Positions 53,212 to 63,600 of a stretch of DNA of 64,000 nucleotides are shown here, piece by piece (the first letter of the stretch is position 1; each line of letters begins with the position of its first letter). Below the pieces are notes generated by a model. It was not told the origin of the DNA. It ran no database searches and saw only the letters and a program-made list of their open reading frames with translations. The translations under genes were made by a program, and so were the position numbers. Source of the stretch: Diospyros lotus (lineage: Eukaryota > Streptophyta > Magnoliopsida > Ericales > Ebenaceae); NCBI RefSeq assembly GCF_014633365.1, contig NC_068349.1:17250753-17314752 (forward strand), in the 5' to 3' direction.

Positions 53212-53670
53212 TGTAGGAAAAATGAATAGAATGGAGACCTAAACAAAATTAAAACACCCGAGGCGTGAGGACACTATCCTTAAGGATATTTCCCTATAGT
53301 AGGGTATCCCCCCAGGATTCAACGGGTTCGTCCTCTTGGGCAGGGATACAGAAACAACAAAAAATGTTAAACCCAGCAAGGAGAAGATAGAAATAACAAG
53401 GAGAAGAAGCTTAGTTTGTTCTCTGCAAAATAGGGAATACAAGAAGGTATTTATAGGCAAATATCATATCTTCCAACAGGTAGTTTTTGATTAAATGAGA
53501 GAATAATAAAGGCCTTTGTAACTGGTAGCTATTGGAGGAAAATAAATATAGGAGTTATTAGTGTTTAAAGATAAAACTGATAGTTGTTAGGCCTTAATAA
53601 ATATTCTAGCTGTTGGAGAAATTTAATTTCAAGAGTTAAAACCTTTTGAAATACTCTCATATATACAACA
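53212..53670 (-). repeat. 5' LTR of Copia-2
   Basis: 459 bp; on the minus strand it starts TGTTGTATATATGAG and ends TTTTTCCTACA, followed by the leader and the gag ATG at 53193. The primer site directly inside (atcttaaggatat on the minus strand) is not the common iMet type, and I do not assign its tRNA. Confidence 0.9.
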
Positions 53671-55614
53671 GTTCTAGATGCTGATCATCCTATTCATCAT
53701 GATCATAATCCTCCTCATATTCGAAGGTCTACTAGACATTTCAAACCTCCTTCTTATCTACGTGATTTCCATTGTAACCTTTTGATTGGGAGGCCTCATT
53801 CTTGTATTCAACCTTTGTATCCTTTGCAAGATCATCTTTCTTACTTTCTCCTTCCCATAGATTTTTTCTTCTTACCGTATCCTCTTCTTTTGAGCCCCAA
53901 CATTATAACCAAGCTGTTAAATTTCCTCATTGGAGGGATGCCATGGATGCAAAATTAGAGGCTATGCAGCAAAATCGGACATGGTCTATTGTTCCCCTAC
54001 CTCGTGACAAACATTTTATTGGTTCTTGATGGGTATATAAGATCAATTACAATTCTGATGGTACCATAGAAAGATACAAAGCCTGATTAGTTGCAAAAGG
54101 GTATACTCAATAAGAGGGACTAGACTTTCTTGACACCTTTTCTCCTTTGACTAAGCTGGTCACTGTCAAGGTACTCCTAGCTCTTGCTACTATTAACAAG
54201 TGGTCTCTTGTACAACTAGATGTTAACAATGCTTTTTTGAATGTGGGTCTTTTTGAGGAGGTATATATGGATATTCCACTTAGCTATAAGCTTGAGAATT
54301 CGGTTCATTCTCAGGCAGAGAGATTAGTATGCCAACTACAGAAGTCCATCTATGGCTTAAAACAAGCCTCAAGGCAATGGTTTTCCAAGTTCTCCACTGT
54401 CCTTGTTCAGCATGGTTTTGCTCAGTCCAAATTAGATTATTCTTTATTTACTAAGGGTCTTGGTTCTTCTTTTGTGTCTCTCCTAGTTTATGTCGATGAT
54501 ATCATCATAATAGGCCCAAATTTTGCTGTCATTGATTCCCTTAAATGATTTCTTTGTACTTAGTTTAAGCTTAAGGACCTTGTCCATTTGAGATACTTTC
54601 TTGGGCTGGAAATAGCAAAATCTGATAAGGGTATCTCCTTCTCTCAAAGACAATATACCCTACAACTTCTTGAAGATACTGGATTTTTACATCTAAGCCT
54701 GCTTCTGTCCCTACGGTTCCTAATTCTAAACTTTGTTCATTTGAGGGAGATTTGCTTCTACATCCTACTATGTATAGAAGACTTGTTGGCCGGTTATTGT
54801 ATTTTACTGTCTCATGTCCTTATATCACTTTTGTTGTACACAAACTCAACCAATATGTTTCCCAGCCATGATACCCTCATCTTGATGCTGCTTACCATCT
54901 TCTCCAATATTTGAAATCTACTCCAAGTTAAGGATTGTTCTTTTCAGCATCTTCATCTCTTCAACTTTGAGCTTTTTCTTATGCCGATTGGGGATCTTGT
55001 TTAGATACTCGGAAGTCTATAACTGTTTTTTGTGTATTTCTTGGGGATTCGTTAATATCATAGAAGGCTAAGAAGAAAACTATTGTTTCCAAGTCATTTA
55101 CTGACTGAGTGCAAAGCACTTGCCTCTACTGCCAGTGAATTGGTTTGGTTAACTCAACTTTTGTCTGATTTTCATGTAAATTCTACTGCTTCTGCTATTC
55201 TATTTTGTGATAACCATGCTGCTATACACATTGTTAATAATCCTGTTTTTCATGAGCGTACGAAGCATATTGAACTAGATTGTCATTTTGTTCGAGACAA
55301 GCTAACTATCGGTATTCTCAAGTTTCTTCCTATTCATACTCAACAGCAGCTTGCTGATGCATTTACTAAGCCTCTGACGGTGGCTAGATTGTTCCATTTA
55401 TTAGACAAGATGGCTATTTTGGATATTCATAGTCTATCTTGAAGGGGAGTATTAAATGTAATGAGTGTATTTTTTGATATATTTTGTGTGTACAGTTAGT
55501 ATGTTAGAACATGACATATAAATAGGGGCAATGTGTATTTAAGAGATAACTTCTCTTCTATTCAAGTAATGAACGAGGTATTTTCTAGATTCCTCTTTTT
55601 GTCTTAATGTATAG

Positions 55615-56762
55615 AAGTGAAAGTGGGATCCGTGTGGTGGACCCTCTCCTATTTATACTCTGTTCCTCGAAGGTCAATCTTCACAATCATTGCACTTTCT
55701 GATGGTTGTAGCCCTTGACAATTCGCCTCACCATGGAAACACAACCCTCTCCTAGAGGTTCTGATGGTCTACCTCACTATGAAAACACGTTTCTCTCCAA
55801 AGATTTTGATGTTTCACTTCACTACAAATATGCATTCTTCTCCTGGACGAATAAAGTACATTATTGGAGTAAGTAAGTGCTTCTCCAGGACAACTCCAAC
55901 ACTCAGAAATTACTCTTGCCTTTGACTTTCAGTCAAAGACAAGAGTTGAGAGCCATTATTGTAGCATACCCTATGAGAGGAGTGAAGTTCTCTCAGAAAA
56001 CGTGCATTCTCCTAGGAGAAGAAGTTCTATTGGGGAACTTAAGGAGAAAATCTTCCTTGACAGTCAACTCTTCCAAAACATGTCTTTCACCTTCCACATT
56101 CATAAATTGCATGAAAAACATATTGTGCCATTCTCCTGAGGAACAACAGGGGAGATTTTTCTCCCGAAAAACTGTACCTTGTCATTATCTCTCACAATGA
56201 CACTTCATCTCACAAAGGTATTCCTTCTTCCAGAGGAGTAGGGTTTCTCACAAAGCTTATTTTTTGCTTAACTTGGGACAACACCATGTACCCTGTGCAC
56301 CTGTGCCATGTATCCTTTCCATCAACATTAAGGAGGTATAAATAGCCCCTAGCCCGTCATTCTATAAACCTTTTTTTTTTTTTTCTGACCTTTCAACTTT
56401 CAAACACACCTGCATACTTATGCCGCTTGTTCTCTCATAGATGTGTGTTATGCTTCTCCAAGACAACTCAAGCGACATCTTCCTACATTTTACTTACTTT
56501 TTCAAAGCATCATGTAAACTAAATCTGACTTAAACATTGGAAGATTCACGACAGAGAGATCTCCGTGTGGCTTCTGACTATTTACTGCCTTGCATATGAC
56601 TTTTCTCTAGCGGAGTTTCTCGTAGACAACTGCAACACTCTTCCTTTTCGCCTCTTAAGCTGCCTTTTCAAGCTTGATAGCTGCTTATTCTTCTTGGACA
56701 TAAGCGTAAGTTCCCCCATATAACGTTGAACTTCCCCCCAAACAAGTAGCTGGCCCAATCAC
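55615..56762. other. Unclassified repeat-like DNA right of Copia-1
   Basis: Repeated words of the style ttctcc(t/a)gga(c/a)aa run through 55790-56700, matching the flank at 43580-43745. A TATA-like ggtataaatagcccc lies near 56335, followed by a C-rich leader-like stretch, as in an LTR promoter or old transcription unit. The frame at 55877-56200 has no recognisable domain. Confidence 0.4.
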
Positions 56763-56765
56763 CTT

Positions 56766-58333
56766 CACTACAAAAAAATCAGCATTTAGCGGCGATTTTT
56801 TTTGCATTTAGCGGTGGTTTTGAAAACTGCCGCTAAGTCAACCATCGCGGAGCGTTTAGCGGCGGTTTTCAACAACCGCTGGAATAACCACAGCTAATTT
56901 TAAATTTTGCGGCGGTTTCTGTAATATTTAGCGGTGGTTTCAAAACCGTCGCTAAAATTAAAATTTATTTTTTTTATTTTTTTTAAAATTTAAAAAAATA
57001 ATAATATTTTAATTTTAGCGACGGTTTCAAAACCGCCACAAAAATTAATAAAATAAATTAAATATTAATTTTAGCGGCGATTTTGAAACCGTAGCTAGAA
57101 TTAAAATATTATTTTTTTACGACCCGCACAAGCCAGCCTGCCCCACGCGCGACTCGCCCGCCCCACGCGCCACGTGGCAATGCTGGAAATTAAATCCAAC
57201 CATGCTCTCCCCAAGTTTCAAACCCAAGACTGCTTATGCGCCCGCACGCGCGCAAACCACATGATCTGCGAAGAAATCCTTAACTTATATGCATATATAT
57301 ATATATTATATACTAATCTAACAACTAATTTTCAGAATTATATTTTATATTTTTTAATATATATTAAAAATATTTATTAATTGATTATTTTTAAAATAAT
57401 AATAGAATAAATTAAAAATAAATTAATTGAGTTAAATTAAATAAATTAATTGATTAAAAATAAAAAAGAAGATTTTATATATTTTTTAAAAATTATTAAA
57501 ATTTTATATATTAAAATGTTTTTAATTTTATTTTTATTTTTTTAAATTATATTTTTAATGAATTTTGCTATTAATTTAAATGCAATTTTATATTTATTTT
57601 TAAGATTTTATATTTATTTAATTTTTAATTATTTTCTTAAGCAAAATTTAATTTTTTTAATGAAAATAATGAATTTTAATATTTTAGATTTTTATTTAAT
57701 TTTAATTTTAATTTTTTTTAATTTTTCAATTTTTGTTAATGAATTATTTTATTTTATTTTTAATTTTTTTTTTAAATTTAGCGGCGATTTTTGAAAACTG
57801 CAGCAAATGTTAATTTAATTTTAATTTTAAATTATTTAATTTTTTTTAAATTTAGCTGCGATTTTCAAAAATCGCCATGAAATTTATTTTCTTTTGAATT
57901 TTGCGGCGATTTTTGAAAATCGCCGCAAATGTTAATTTAATTTTAATTTTAAATTATTTAATTTTTTTTTAAATTTAGCGGCGATTTTTTAAAAACCGCC
58001 TCTAAATTTATTTTCTTTTGAATTTTGTGGCGATTTTTGAAAACCGCAGCAAATGTTAATTTAATTTTAATTTTAAATTATTATTATTTTTTTAATTTTT
58101 TATTATTTAATTATTTTTAAAATTTAGCAACGGATTTTTAAAAATCGCCGCAAAAAAACATGTTTTTCTGAATTTTGCTGCGATTTTTTGAAATCGCCGC
58201 AAAATTTTAAAGAAATCGCCGCAAAAATCATATTTTGCGACGGTTTCAAAACCGCCGCAAAATACCATGTTTTGCGGCGGTTTTTGGAACTGCCGCAAAA
58301 AAACCGCCGTAAAAAATCAATTTTTTTGTAGTG
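56766..58333. mobile_element. Non-autonomous CACTA element, 1568 bp
   Basis: The left end is CACTACAAAAAAATC, the right end ATTTTTTTGTAGTG, with a 3-bp duplication CTT at 56763-56765 and 58334-58336. Both arms carry GCGGCGATTTTTGAAA/TTTCAAAAACCGCCGC words in both orientations. The centre (57290-57780) is extremely AT-rich, except for a GC-rich patch at 57118-57275. No transposase is encoded; long frames (57558-57794) are low complexity. Its termini and subterminal words differ from those of the 12.9 kb CACTA, so another family would have to mobilise it. Confidence 0.9.
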
Positions 58334-58336
58334 CTT

Positions 58337-58850
58337 GTTCTTTGCCTAGCTACGCCTTAACTTGAACATCCTGGTAAAAATTCTACTTATTGTATTTTAG
58401 CAACAATAATATTTAAATAAAAATGCCAAATAAAAAATTGAGAGAGGGAGAAATGAAAATACACACTGATGTACATTTTTATAATAAATTGATATATTTT
58501 TAAAATATTTTTGATGAGTCAACTTGCGATTTCCATTTCTAAACTTGAGAAAGTGGGTTTGGTGGATAATTGGGAAATGAATGTGTTGTTGTAGGGGTAC
58601 AACAATTAACATTTATTTATCTAGGAACCTTAGAAAACAGTCGGTAGGGCCCTGACGAGAAGGAAGAGGCAAAAAACCACTAGATGAGATTAACAACTGG
58701 GGGCTTGACTCGCTGGCCTAGGGAGCAGAAGGGTGGAGCACTAGAGAAACAGGAGGAATGGGCATCGGAGAAAGGCATGGGTGCCTCGGATGGGTCTCCG
58801 AAAGATGCCCGAAAGGTCTGCGGATAAGTCTTCTGGAGGATCTAGAAGAT
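58337..58850. other. Intergenic DNA, mostly repeat edge
   Basis: 58337-58620 is unremarkable AT-rich DNA. From ~58620 the G-rich style of the following repeat family begins (agaggaagg, cgaaagatgcc). No gene is seen. Confidence 0.4.
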
Positions 58851-59687
58851 ATATAGAAGGTGGTCAAAAGGAACGCGAGGATTTCTCTCGTGTGGGCCCT
58901 CTGATGCTTAAGTCAGTATAGATTATGAAGGAGTAAGATATAGTATGATACAATATGCTCATGCATATCATGCGGATAAGACATATCGACGCACTATGAA
59001 AAGGTGCACGGGTGAGCGATATGAGTGAATTGTGTAAATGGACTCCTTAGGTGAGTGATACAGAAGGATAGAGAGAGAGAGATTATGCAACTGGGATGGC
59101 TTGCCTGAAGTCGATAAGGTGATGAGTATTTACAGAGGTTGGTCATGAATGGGACATGCGGATGTAGGGAGTGCATGATTCATCCACTACACTCAGTGGT
59201 CTCAGGGTTATGGCATCACAGCCATCGTTACGTTAGGTCCGTAGGGAAAAGTAATTAGCAACATTTTTTATATTTCATCCCAAATGCATAGAGGAAAGAT
59301 GACAAAATTTTTGTCATCACCGAAGGCATATAGAAGGTAGTCAAAAGGCACGCGAGGATTTCTCTCACGTGGACCCTCTGATGCCTAAGTCAGTATAGAT
59401 TATGAAAGAGTAAGATATAGTATTATACAGTATGCTCATGCATATCACATGAATAAGACATATCGACGCACTATGAAGAGGTGCACAGGTGAGCGATATG
59501 AGTGAATTGTGTAAATGGACTCCTTAGGTGAGTGATACAGAAGGATAGAGAGAGAGAGATTATGCAACTGAGATGGCTTGCCTGAAGTCGATAAGGTGAC
59601 GGGTATTTACAAAGGTTAGTAGTGAATGGGACATGCGGATGTAGGGAATGCATGATTCGTCCACTACACTCGATGGTCTTAGGGTTA
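58851..59687 (+). repeat. 360-bp direct duplication with a filler between copies
   Basis: Copy 1 is 58851-59210 and copy 2 is 59328-59687. Both start atatagaagg and run through ccctctgatgc, gcacgggtgagcgatatg and gagagagagattatgcaac to a common cagggtta/tagggtta end. They differ by roughly 5%. The gap holds 119 bp of unrelated CACTA-like DNA. Minus-strand open frames in both copies (59176-58994, 59692-59471) are the same shadow repeated. Confidence 0.9.
59211..59329 (+). repeat. Filler matching CACTA subterminal DNA
   Basis: The stretch from tggcatcacagcc to accgaaggcat aligns base for base with 7049-7167 of the large CACTA element, with equal length (119) and a limited number of changes, many at CpG or TGACG sites. 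It overlaps copy 2 of the surrounding duplication by two to three bases (ata). Confidence 0.88.
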
Positions 59688-60830
59688 GGCATGCATGGAG
59701 GGCCTAGGTAAGAAACCCCACTCCCCCGAGAAGGGTCCCGAGAGGAAGGAGAGCCTTGTGAGGCTGGCCCTTATCGCTATGAGGCAATGAGGGTGAGATA
59801 CCAGTGGATACTTGTTAATGAGATGCTCGTGGCATAGTGTGGGGCATGGCAAGGCACGCAACACAGCATGAGGACACACATGGGTGCGTTAGCTGAAGGG
59901 TATGCGATAGCTAGGGCGGGCTGAGGTGCGGTTGCTATGCACATGAGGCGCGCGATCGGGTTTTCAAGGCTATGCGTGGGTCTCTAGATAACCCGTGCGC
60001 GGCTAGGCACAGATGCCTATGAGATGCGGATGCCCACGTGTAACCAAGGCTGAGGGGCTACGCGAGCGAAAGGCCCGCACACATGCGCTGTCGAGGCTTG
60101 AGTGGGCATGGCAAGCACGACTGGGAGTCTTCCACGGCCAGTCTTCAGCTTCTTCTGCTACATCTCTTTTGAAGACTTTTCAAGTCTTCCGATTGGTCTA
60201 GGGTCTTCCGATGACTCTCATTCGATGAGTCTTCTGATGACTTCTTCAAATAAGTCTTAGAGTCTCCTGATGACTCTTGGAGTCTTCCGCAAAAGGCTCT
60301 TCCGCTGGTGCAAGGCTTCCTTGCTTAGCCAAAAGACCTTCAACAAGGCCTTGGCTACCCTATTTATAGGGTTGGTCGCCATGCCTTCTCTTCATTCCTT
60401 ATTTATTTATTTATTTAATTATTATTTATTTACTTATTATAATTATTGATATTTGTGATTATAATTATTAATTTGGGTCTTTTCCTACGTGCCTTCCAGA
60501 AGGCAATACCTCGGCAAACGATTGTTTGGCATGGGTACGCATTTTGAGGATTTCTCTGAAAACTTTTTCGAGAGGAACTATCCTGAAGAATATGTTACAA
60601 CATAATGGTTTGTGAAAGATTTAATAGGGTAATAAATAAATCCCTCCAAAAATCTTCTTTTCTTTTTGGCTAAAATAATGAAAATGTTAATCAAATCCCT
60701 CCACTAGGAATGCATTATCACAATTTTTGGGTATATTAAATCAATCAATTGTTGTCAGAGAATTATATTTTATAAAAAATAATAATTTAAATATATTTAT
60801 TAATTTATCACCATCAATAACACGTGACAG
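59688..60830. other. Rest of the repeat family and gene-proximal spacer
   Basis: 59690-60380 is GC-richer and contains repeated agtcttc(t/c)gatgactc words at 60170-60300, like 27120-27140 and 27420-27530, so it belongs to the same family. 60380-60480 is (TTTA)n-like. 60480-60830 shows nothing recognisable. The frame at 60013-60201 has no domain. Confidence 0.45.
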
Positions 60831-61051
60831 TAACTGATCGATTTAAAACACGAAAAAATTGTGATAACCTGGGTGGGTCCCACTCACAAGATGATTTCTC
60901 CGCCAAACCCATAACTGGTAACCCTTACTGGCTCTCTGCCAAATCCTCACCGGCCAACTCAATTACTCAGTTCCCACCCTTCTACGAAAACAATCCTTAC
61001 AGCTATGCTAACTCCAACACAAATCCATCACCACCGTATCTTTCTCTTCCA

Positions 61052-61058
61052 TATATAG
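61052..61058 (+). promoter_or_regulatory. TATA box of the second host gene
   Basis: TATATAG in the context ttccatatataggccc, about 30 bases before a purine-rich leader (gtagagagaaagaaaac). Position and context suit a plant TATA box, giving a start of transcription near 61085. Confidence 0.6.
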
Positions 61059-61084
61059 GCCCAGGTAGAGAGAAAGAAAACAGG

Positions 61085-61110
61085 CGTAAAGAAAGCTTCG
61101 CCGTCTTCTT

Positions 61111-61141
<31 letters not shown>

Positions 61142-61215
61142 TCCAGGGAGGTACGGAGCAGGCTACGCGGAGAAGAAATGTCTGGTTGATTCCACTTCTC
61201 TTCAGCCGCTGAATG
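61085..61215 (+). other. 5' leader exon with CTT repeat and tiny upstream ORF
   Basis: It carries about twelve CTT units (61104-61140), a common plant leader feature. A 3-codon upstream ORF lies at 61178-61189 (MSG then stop). A donor (gaatg/gtacgc) at 61216 and an acceptor (tccttag, ending 62297) define a 1082-bp leader intron. An alternative donor lies at ~61151 (gggag/gtacgg). With the 61216 donor an ATG is left at the junction, opening a short overlapping frame, so the exact donor is uncertain. Confidence 0.5.
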
Positions 61216-62304
61216 GTACGCATACTTTACCCTCATTTAAAATATATATATATATATATATTCCATAGAGAGAGAAAGAGAGATGATACCAAGGGTTGGC
61301 CGGGGTTACAGTGCCCTTTTTGGGATCAAACATTTTTAGGGTCGAGACACAGAGATTATATACTTGATTTGTAGATTATTATGCGTATCTAGTGAAATCG
61401 CTTAATACACGCTCGAAGAACAGAGATATAAGAAAATCCCTTTTTCACCAGTACATGCGACCGTCTTTTTGGAATTTGTAGTTTCCTTTCTGGGTCTGAT
61501 AATTTTTGTGATCATTTCTTAGTATTGTTAGTTCATATAGAAGTTTCTCTGATTCTTTTGCTGAAACTGGTTAGAAATTTGAGAGTTTAGGGTTTGAGTG
61601 TGTCTCAGTTGCTCGCTTTTTAGGCCAGTTTGTGAATGGGGTTTCTTTTAATTGTTTGGTACTTGGTTTATTTTCAGTGAACATAGGTATCAATGATTTT
61701 GCCTTTTTGTTGCCAATTTCAATTTCTCCTTTTTCCCTGATCGTCTATATTGTATTACTAATTTGATTCAGAAATTGAAACCCTTTGTGACCCGTTTAAA
61801 TCTATGTTCTGTTCGTTTCCAGTTTGAAGTTGATTTTATCGGTTTTTCCGGATTTTGGTTACATGTTCTCTTCTATTTCCCTTGCCTGATTTTTCATTTC
61901 TTGTCAATTTATATAGAAAGATAGTTGGTAGCATTGTTGACTTACCATTTCCTTTACTACTTTTTGATCAATTTCTTATTATTATCTACTAGGAAAGATG
62001 GAATAAAGATTGAATCATGATGAAAGGCCAAAATTGTTCTATTAACATGACCTCATTTGTGATATTAGTTTATGAGGAGGAAAGCTCCGGTTGAAGTTGT
62101 TGCTTTGCATCTAAATTGAGTTTAATATCATATTCGAATAAGATTGTGTCATCGAGTATCTTTCTTGAAGCTTAATTTGGCCATTGTTGCATCTTCTATG
62201 TAAGGAAGCAGGGTTGCAAGCATGTTTTGTTCTTGTGAAGTTTTTTCTATATATCGTGTCTAGTTGGCTAAGTGCTTGTTCTGGTAATATTCCTTAGCTT
62301 CAAT

Positions 62305-63600
62305 ATGAGTCGAGACCAGAAGTTCCCACAACGATGGGAGTTTAAGAGGAGGGATGATGACCTTGATTCTTCAAGAACTGACACCGAATCAAGTTCCAAT
62401 GGTCAACCAAATTTCAAGAAGCAAAAGATGTCTTCGAGTTTGATTTTGCTCAGAAATGATGACGGTAGTGATACTCCATTAACTCAACAAAAGAGTCAAG
62501 TAAATCATGATAGTGGTATCCATTTTGAATTAGGGAAAGCTGAGAAAATGCAAGTTGAACCAAGTGCAAAACGCAATGTGATCAAGAACAAGAAGGAGAG
62601 GGTTTCTATGGGAAAAAGCAAACAAAAGAAGAATATTTGTAGGAAGCATGAGCCTATTTCACCGGAAGGCTTTATTTTGCACAAAAATGATATAGGTAAT
62701 GCTAATCGATTGACTCCACAAGAGAGTCAGGTAAATTATGATAGTGGTTTCCCTTTTGAATTTGGGAAAGCCAAGAAAAAGCAAGTTCAACCAAGTGCGA
62801 AAAGTAGTACAATCAAGGACAAGATGAAAAGGGTTTATGTGGGAAAAGGAAAAAGAAAGAAGAATAATTGTAGAAAGCACAAGCCTGTTTCAATGGATGG
62901 TTTTAAGATCTTTATGAATTCCATAATGGAGGAGTTAAAGGTGGCAAGAGAAAAAATGTTTACTTGGCTGAGGGAAGAGATGCAAAAGTTGGTGGCTGCT
63001 GAGTTAGATTCAAGGTCAAAAAAGAAAAAAGGCAATAATAAGAAGAAAATTGGTACAATGAGTTGTAAAAACAATGTTCAATCAGGCATAAAAGCTCCCA
63101 ATCACAATGATGAATCCTTAGAGATATCTATGAGAAGTGATAAGAAAACTGATTCGAGCAACTGCCATGTAGTTCTCAAAGCGCTAGCTAACCAAGAACA
63201 AGCAACTGGAGCCATTACCTCAAATGAAAAGGAAAGAGAAAAAAGATCGAGATCATCTGCAGTAACACAAGTGTATTCGTCTAGTTTCTCCAACCCGATA
63301 ATTACTTCTCTATGTTTGGGTTCATCTGAGGCATGTGCTGAAAACCATAAGCTCCATTCATCTTTGAACTATATTCATCCTGGACCAGATGGGAGTAAAA
63401 CTGGCTTGAATTCTGAAAGAACAAGTGTGTGCATTGATGCAAGTGATCAAGGAGGATTCTTCTCGGGCCTCCAACAAGCAGAACAACTTGGAAGTTTTTC
63501 TAAAATGGGTTCTCAAAATGTGGATCACCTCAATCAACATGCTCAAACTTCAACTTTAGGAATGGATTTTTTTAATGCCGCAGCACCAAGGGAAGAGTAG
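62305..63600 (+). CDS. Lysine-rich protein of unknown function with internal duplication
   Basis: 431 codons from the first ATG after a splice acceptor at 62297 (MSRDQKFPQRWEFKRRDD). I do not recognise the family. Residues 46-122 and 123-199 are a head-to-tail duplication of 77 residues, 45 identical (58%), sharing SQVN.DSG, QV.PSAK and KKN.CRKH. Residues ~203-235 form a likely amphipathic helix (EELKVAREKMFTWLREEMQK), followed by a basic KKKKGNNKKK run that would suit a nuclear signal. The rest is Ser/Asn-rich and probably disordered. A run of seven T (63567-63573) is followed by an early stop. In another frame 63574-63751 stays open, reading SSNLSMASQANLEKLSRG and ending TSNFRG. The listed end is therefore probably truncated by one base, either real or a sequence error. 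Confidence 0.8.
   Translation: MSRDQKFPQRWEFKRRDDDLDSSRTDTESSSNGQPNFKKQKMSSSLILLRNDDGSDTPLTQQKSQVNHDSGIHFELGKAEKMQVEPSAKRNVIKNKKERVSMGKSKQKKNICRKHEPISPEGFILHKNDIGNANRLTPQESQVNYDSGFPFEFGKAKKKQVQPSAKSSTIKDKMKRVYVGKGKRKKNNCRKHKPVSMDGFKIFMNSIMEELKVAREKMFTWLREEMQKLVAAELDSRSKKKKGNNKKKIGTMSCKNNVQSGIKAPNHNDESLEISMRSDKKTDSSNCHVVLKALANQEQATGAITSNEKEREKRSRSSAVTQVYSSSFSNPIITSLCLGSSEACAENHKLHSSLNYIHPGPDGSKTGLNSERTSVCIDASDQGGFFSGLQQAEQLGSFSKMGSQNVDHLNQHAQTSTLGMDFFNAAAPREE

Larger units (their letters stand above)
48187..53670 (-). mobile_element. Copia-2: minus-strand Ty1/copia element inside Copia-1
   Basis: LTRs are 48187-48644 and 53212-53670 (about 20 differences by eye in 458, mostly transitions, plus one C indel). 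The minus-strand purine tract gtgggggat lies next to the left LTR. The target duplication is GTTTT/GTTCT with one mismatch (48183-48187 / 53671-53675); the first bases of the left LTR are altered (TA for TG). It is about 5.5 kb and in opposite orientation to its host. It inserted after Copia-1 integrase, splitting the linker before reverse transcriptase. Confidence 0.92.
44206..55442 (+). pseudogene. Copia-1 gag-pol, broken and split
   Basis: It starts at ATG 44206 (MATSISDLYSS). Gag runs to ~45090, with a degenerate zinc knuckle near 45005-45050 (CTYCGYSGYIVEKC: Tyr where His is expected). Protease is near 45350, then the GAG-pre-integrase motif (HNRLGHPS, ~45765) and integrase (DIWGPYH to RVPI, 45946-46300). 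The solo LTR interrupts here; integrase continues at 47758-48180 and Copia-2 follows. Reverse transcriptase is 53900-54550 (LVYVDDIII), then RNase H to 55442 (CDNHAAIHI). Many in-frame stops (e.g. near 44355, 47764, 54028, 54546) and frame changes (e.g. near 45950). Not functional. Confidence 0.88.
43751..55609 (+). mobile_element. Copia-1: old Ty1/copia element carrying two later insertions
   Basis: LTRs are 43751-43922 and 55450-55609, a primer site (tggtatcaaagc) starts at 43923, and a purine tract (gaaggggag) precedes 55450. The flanks CATAG (43746-43750) and TATAG (55610-55614) are a 5-bp duplication with one change. It is interrupted by a solo LTR (46307-47752) and by Copia-2 (48187-53670). 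Without them it is about 4.9 kb, the normal size. Its LTRs differ at about a dozen sites plus an 11-bp indel, so it is the oldest of the three, as the nesting requires. Confidence 0.9.

Noticed and set aside
57558..57794. 78-codon Phe/Leu/Asn-rich frame resembling a membrane protein
   Set aside because: It lies in the extremely AT-rich core of a non-autonomous CACTA element; TTT/TTA/AAT codons are expected by composition.
60824..61236. Open frames on both strands with poly-Phe, poly-Lys or poly-Arg
   Set aside because: These residues come from the CTT microsatellite in the leader of the second host gene.
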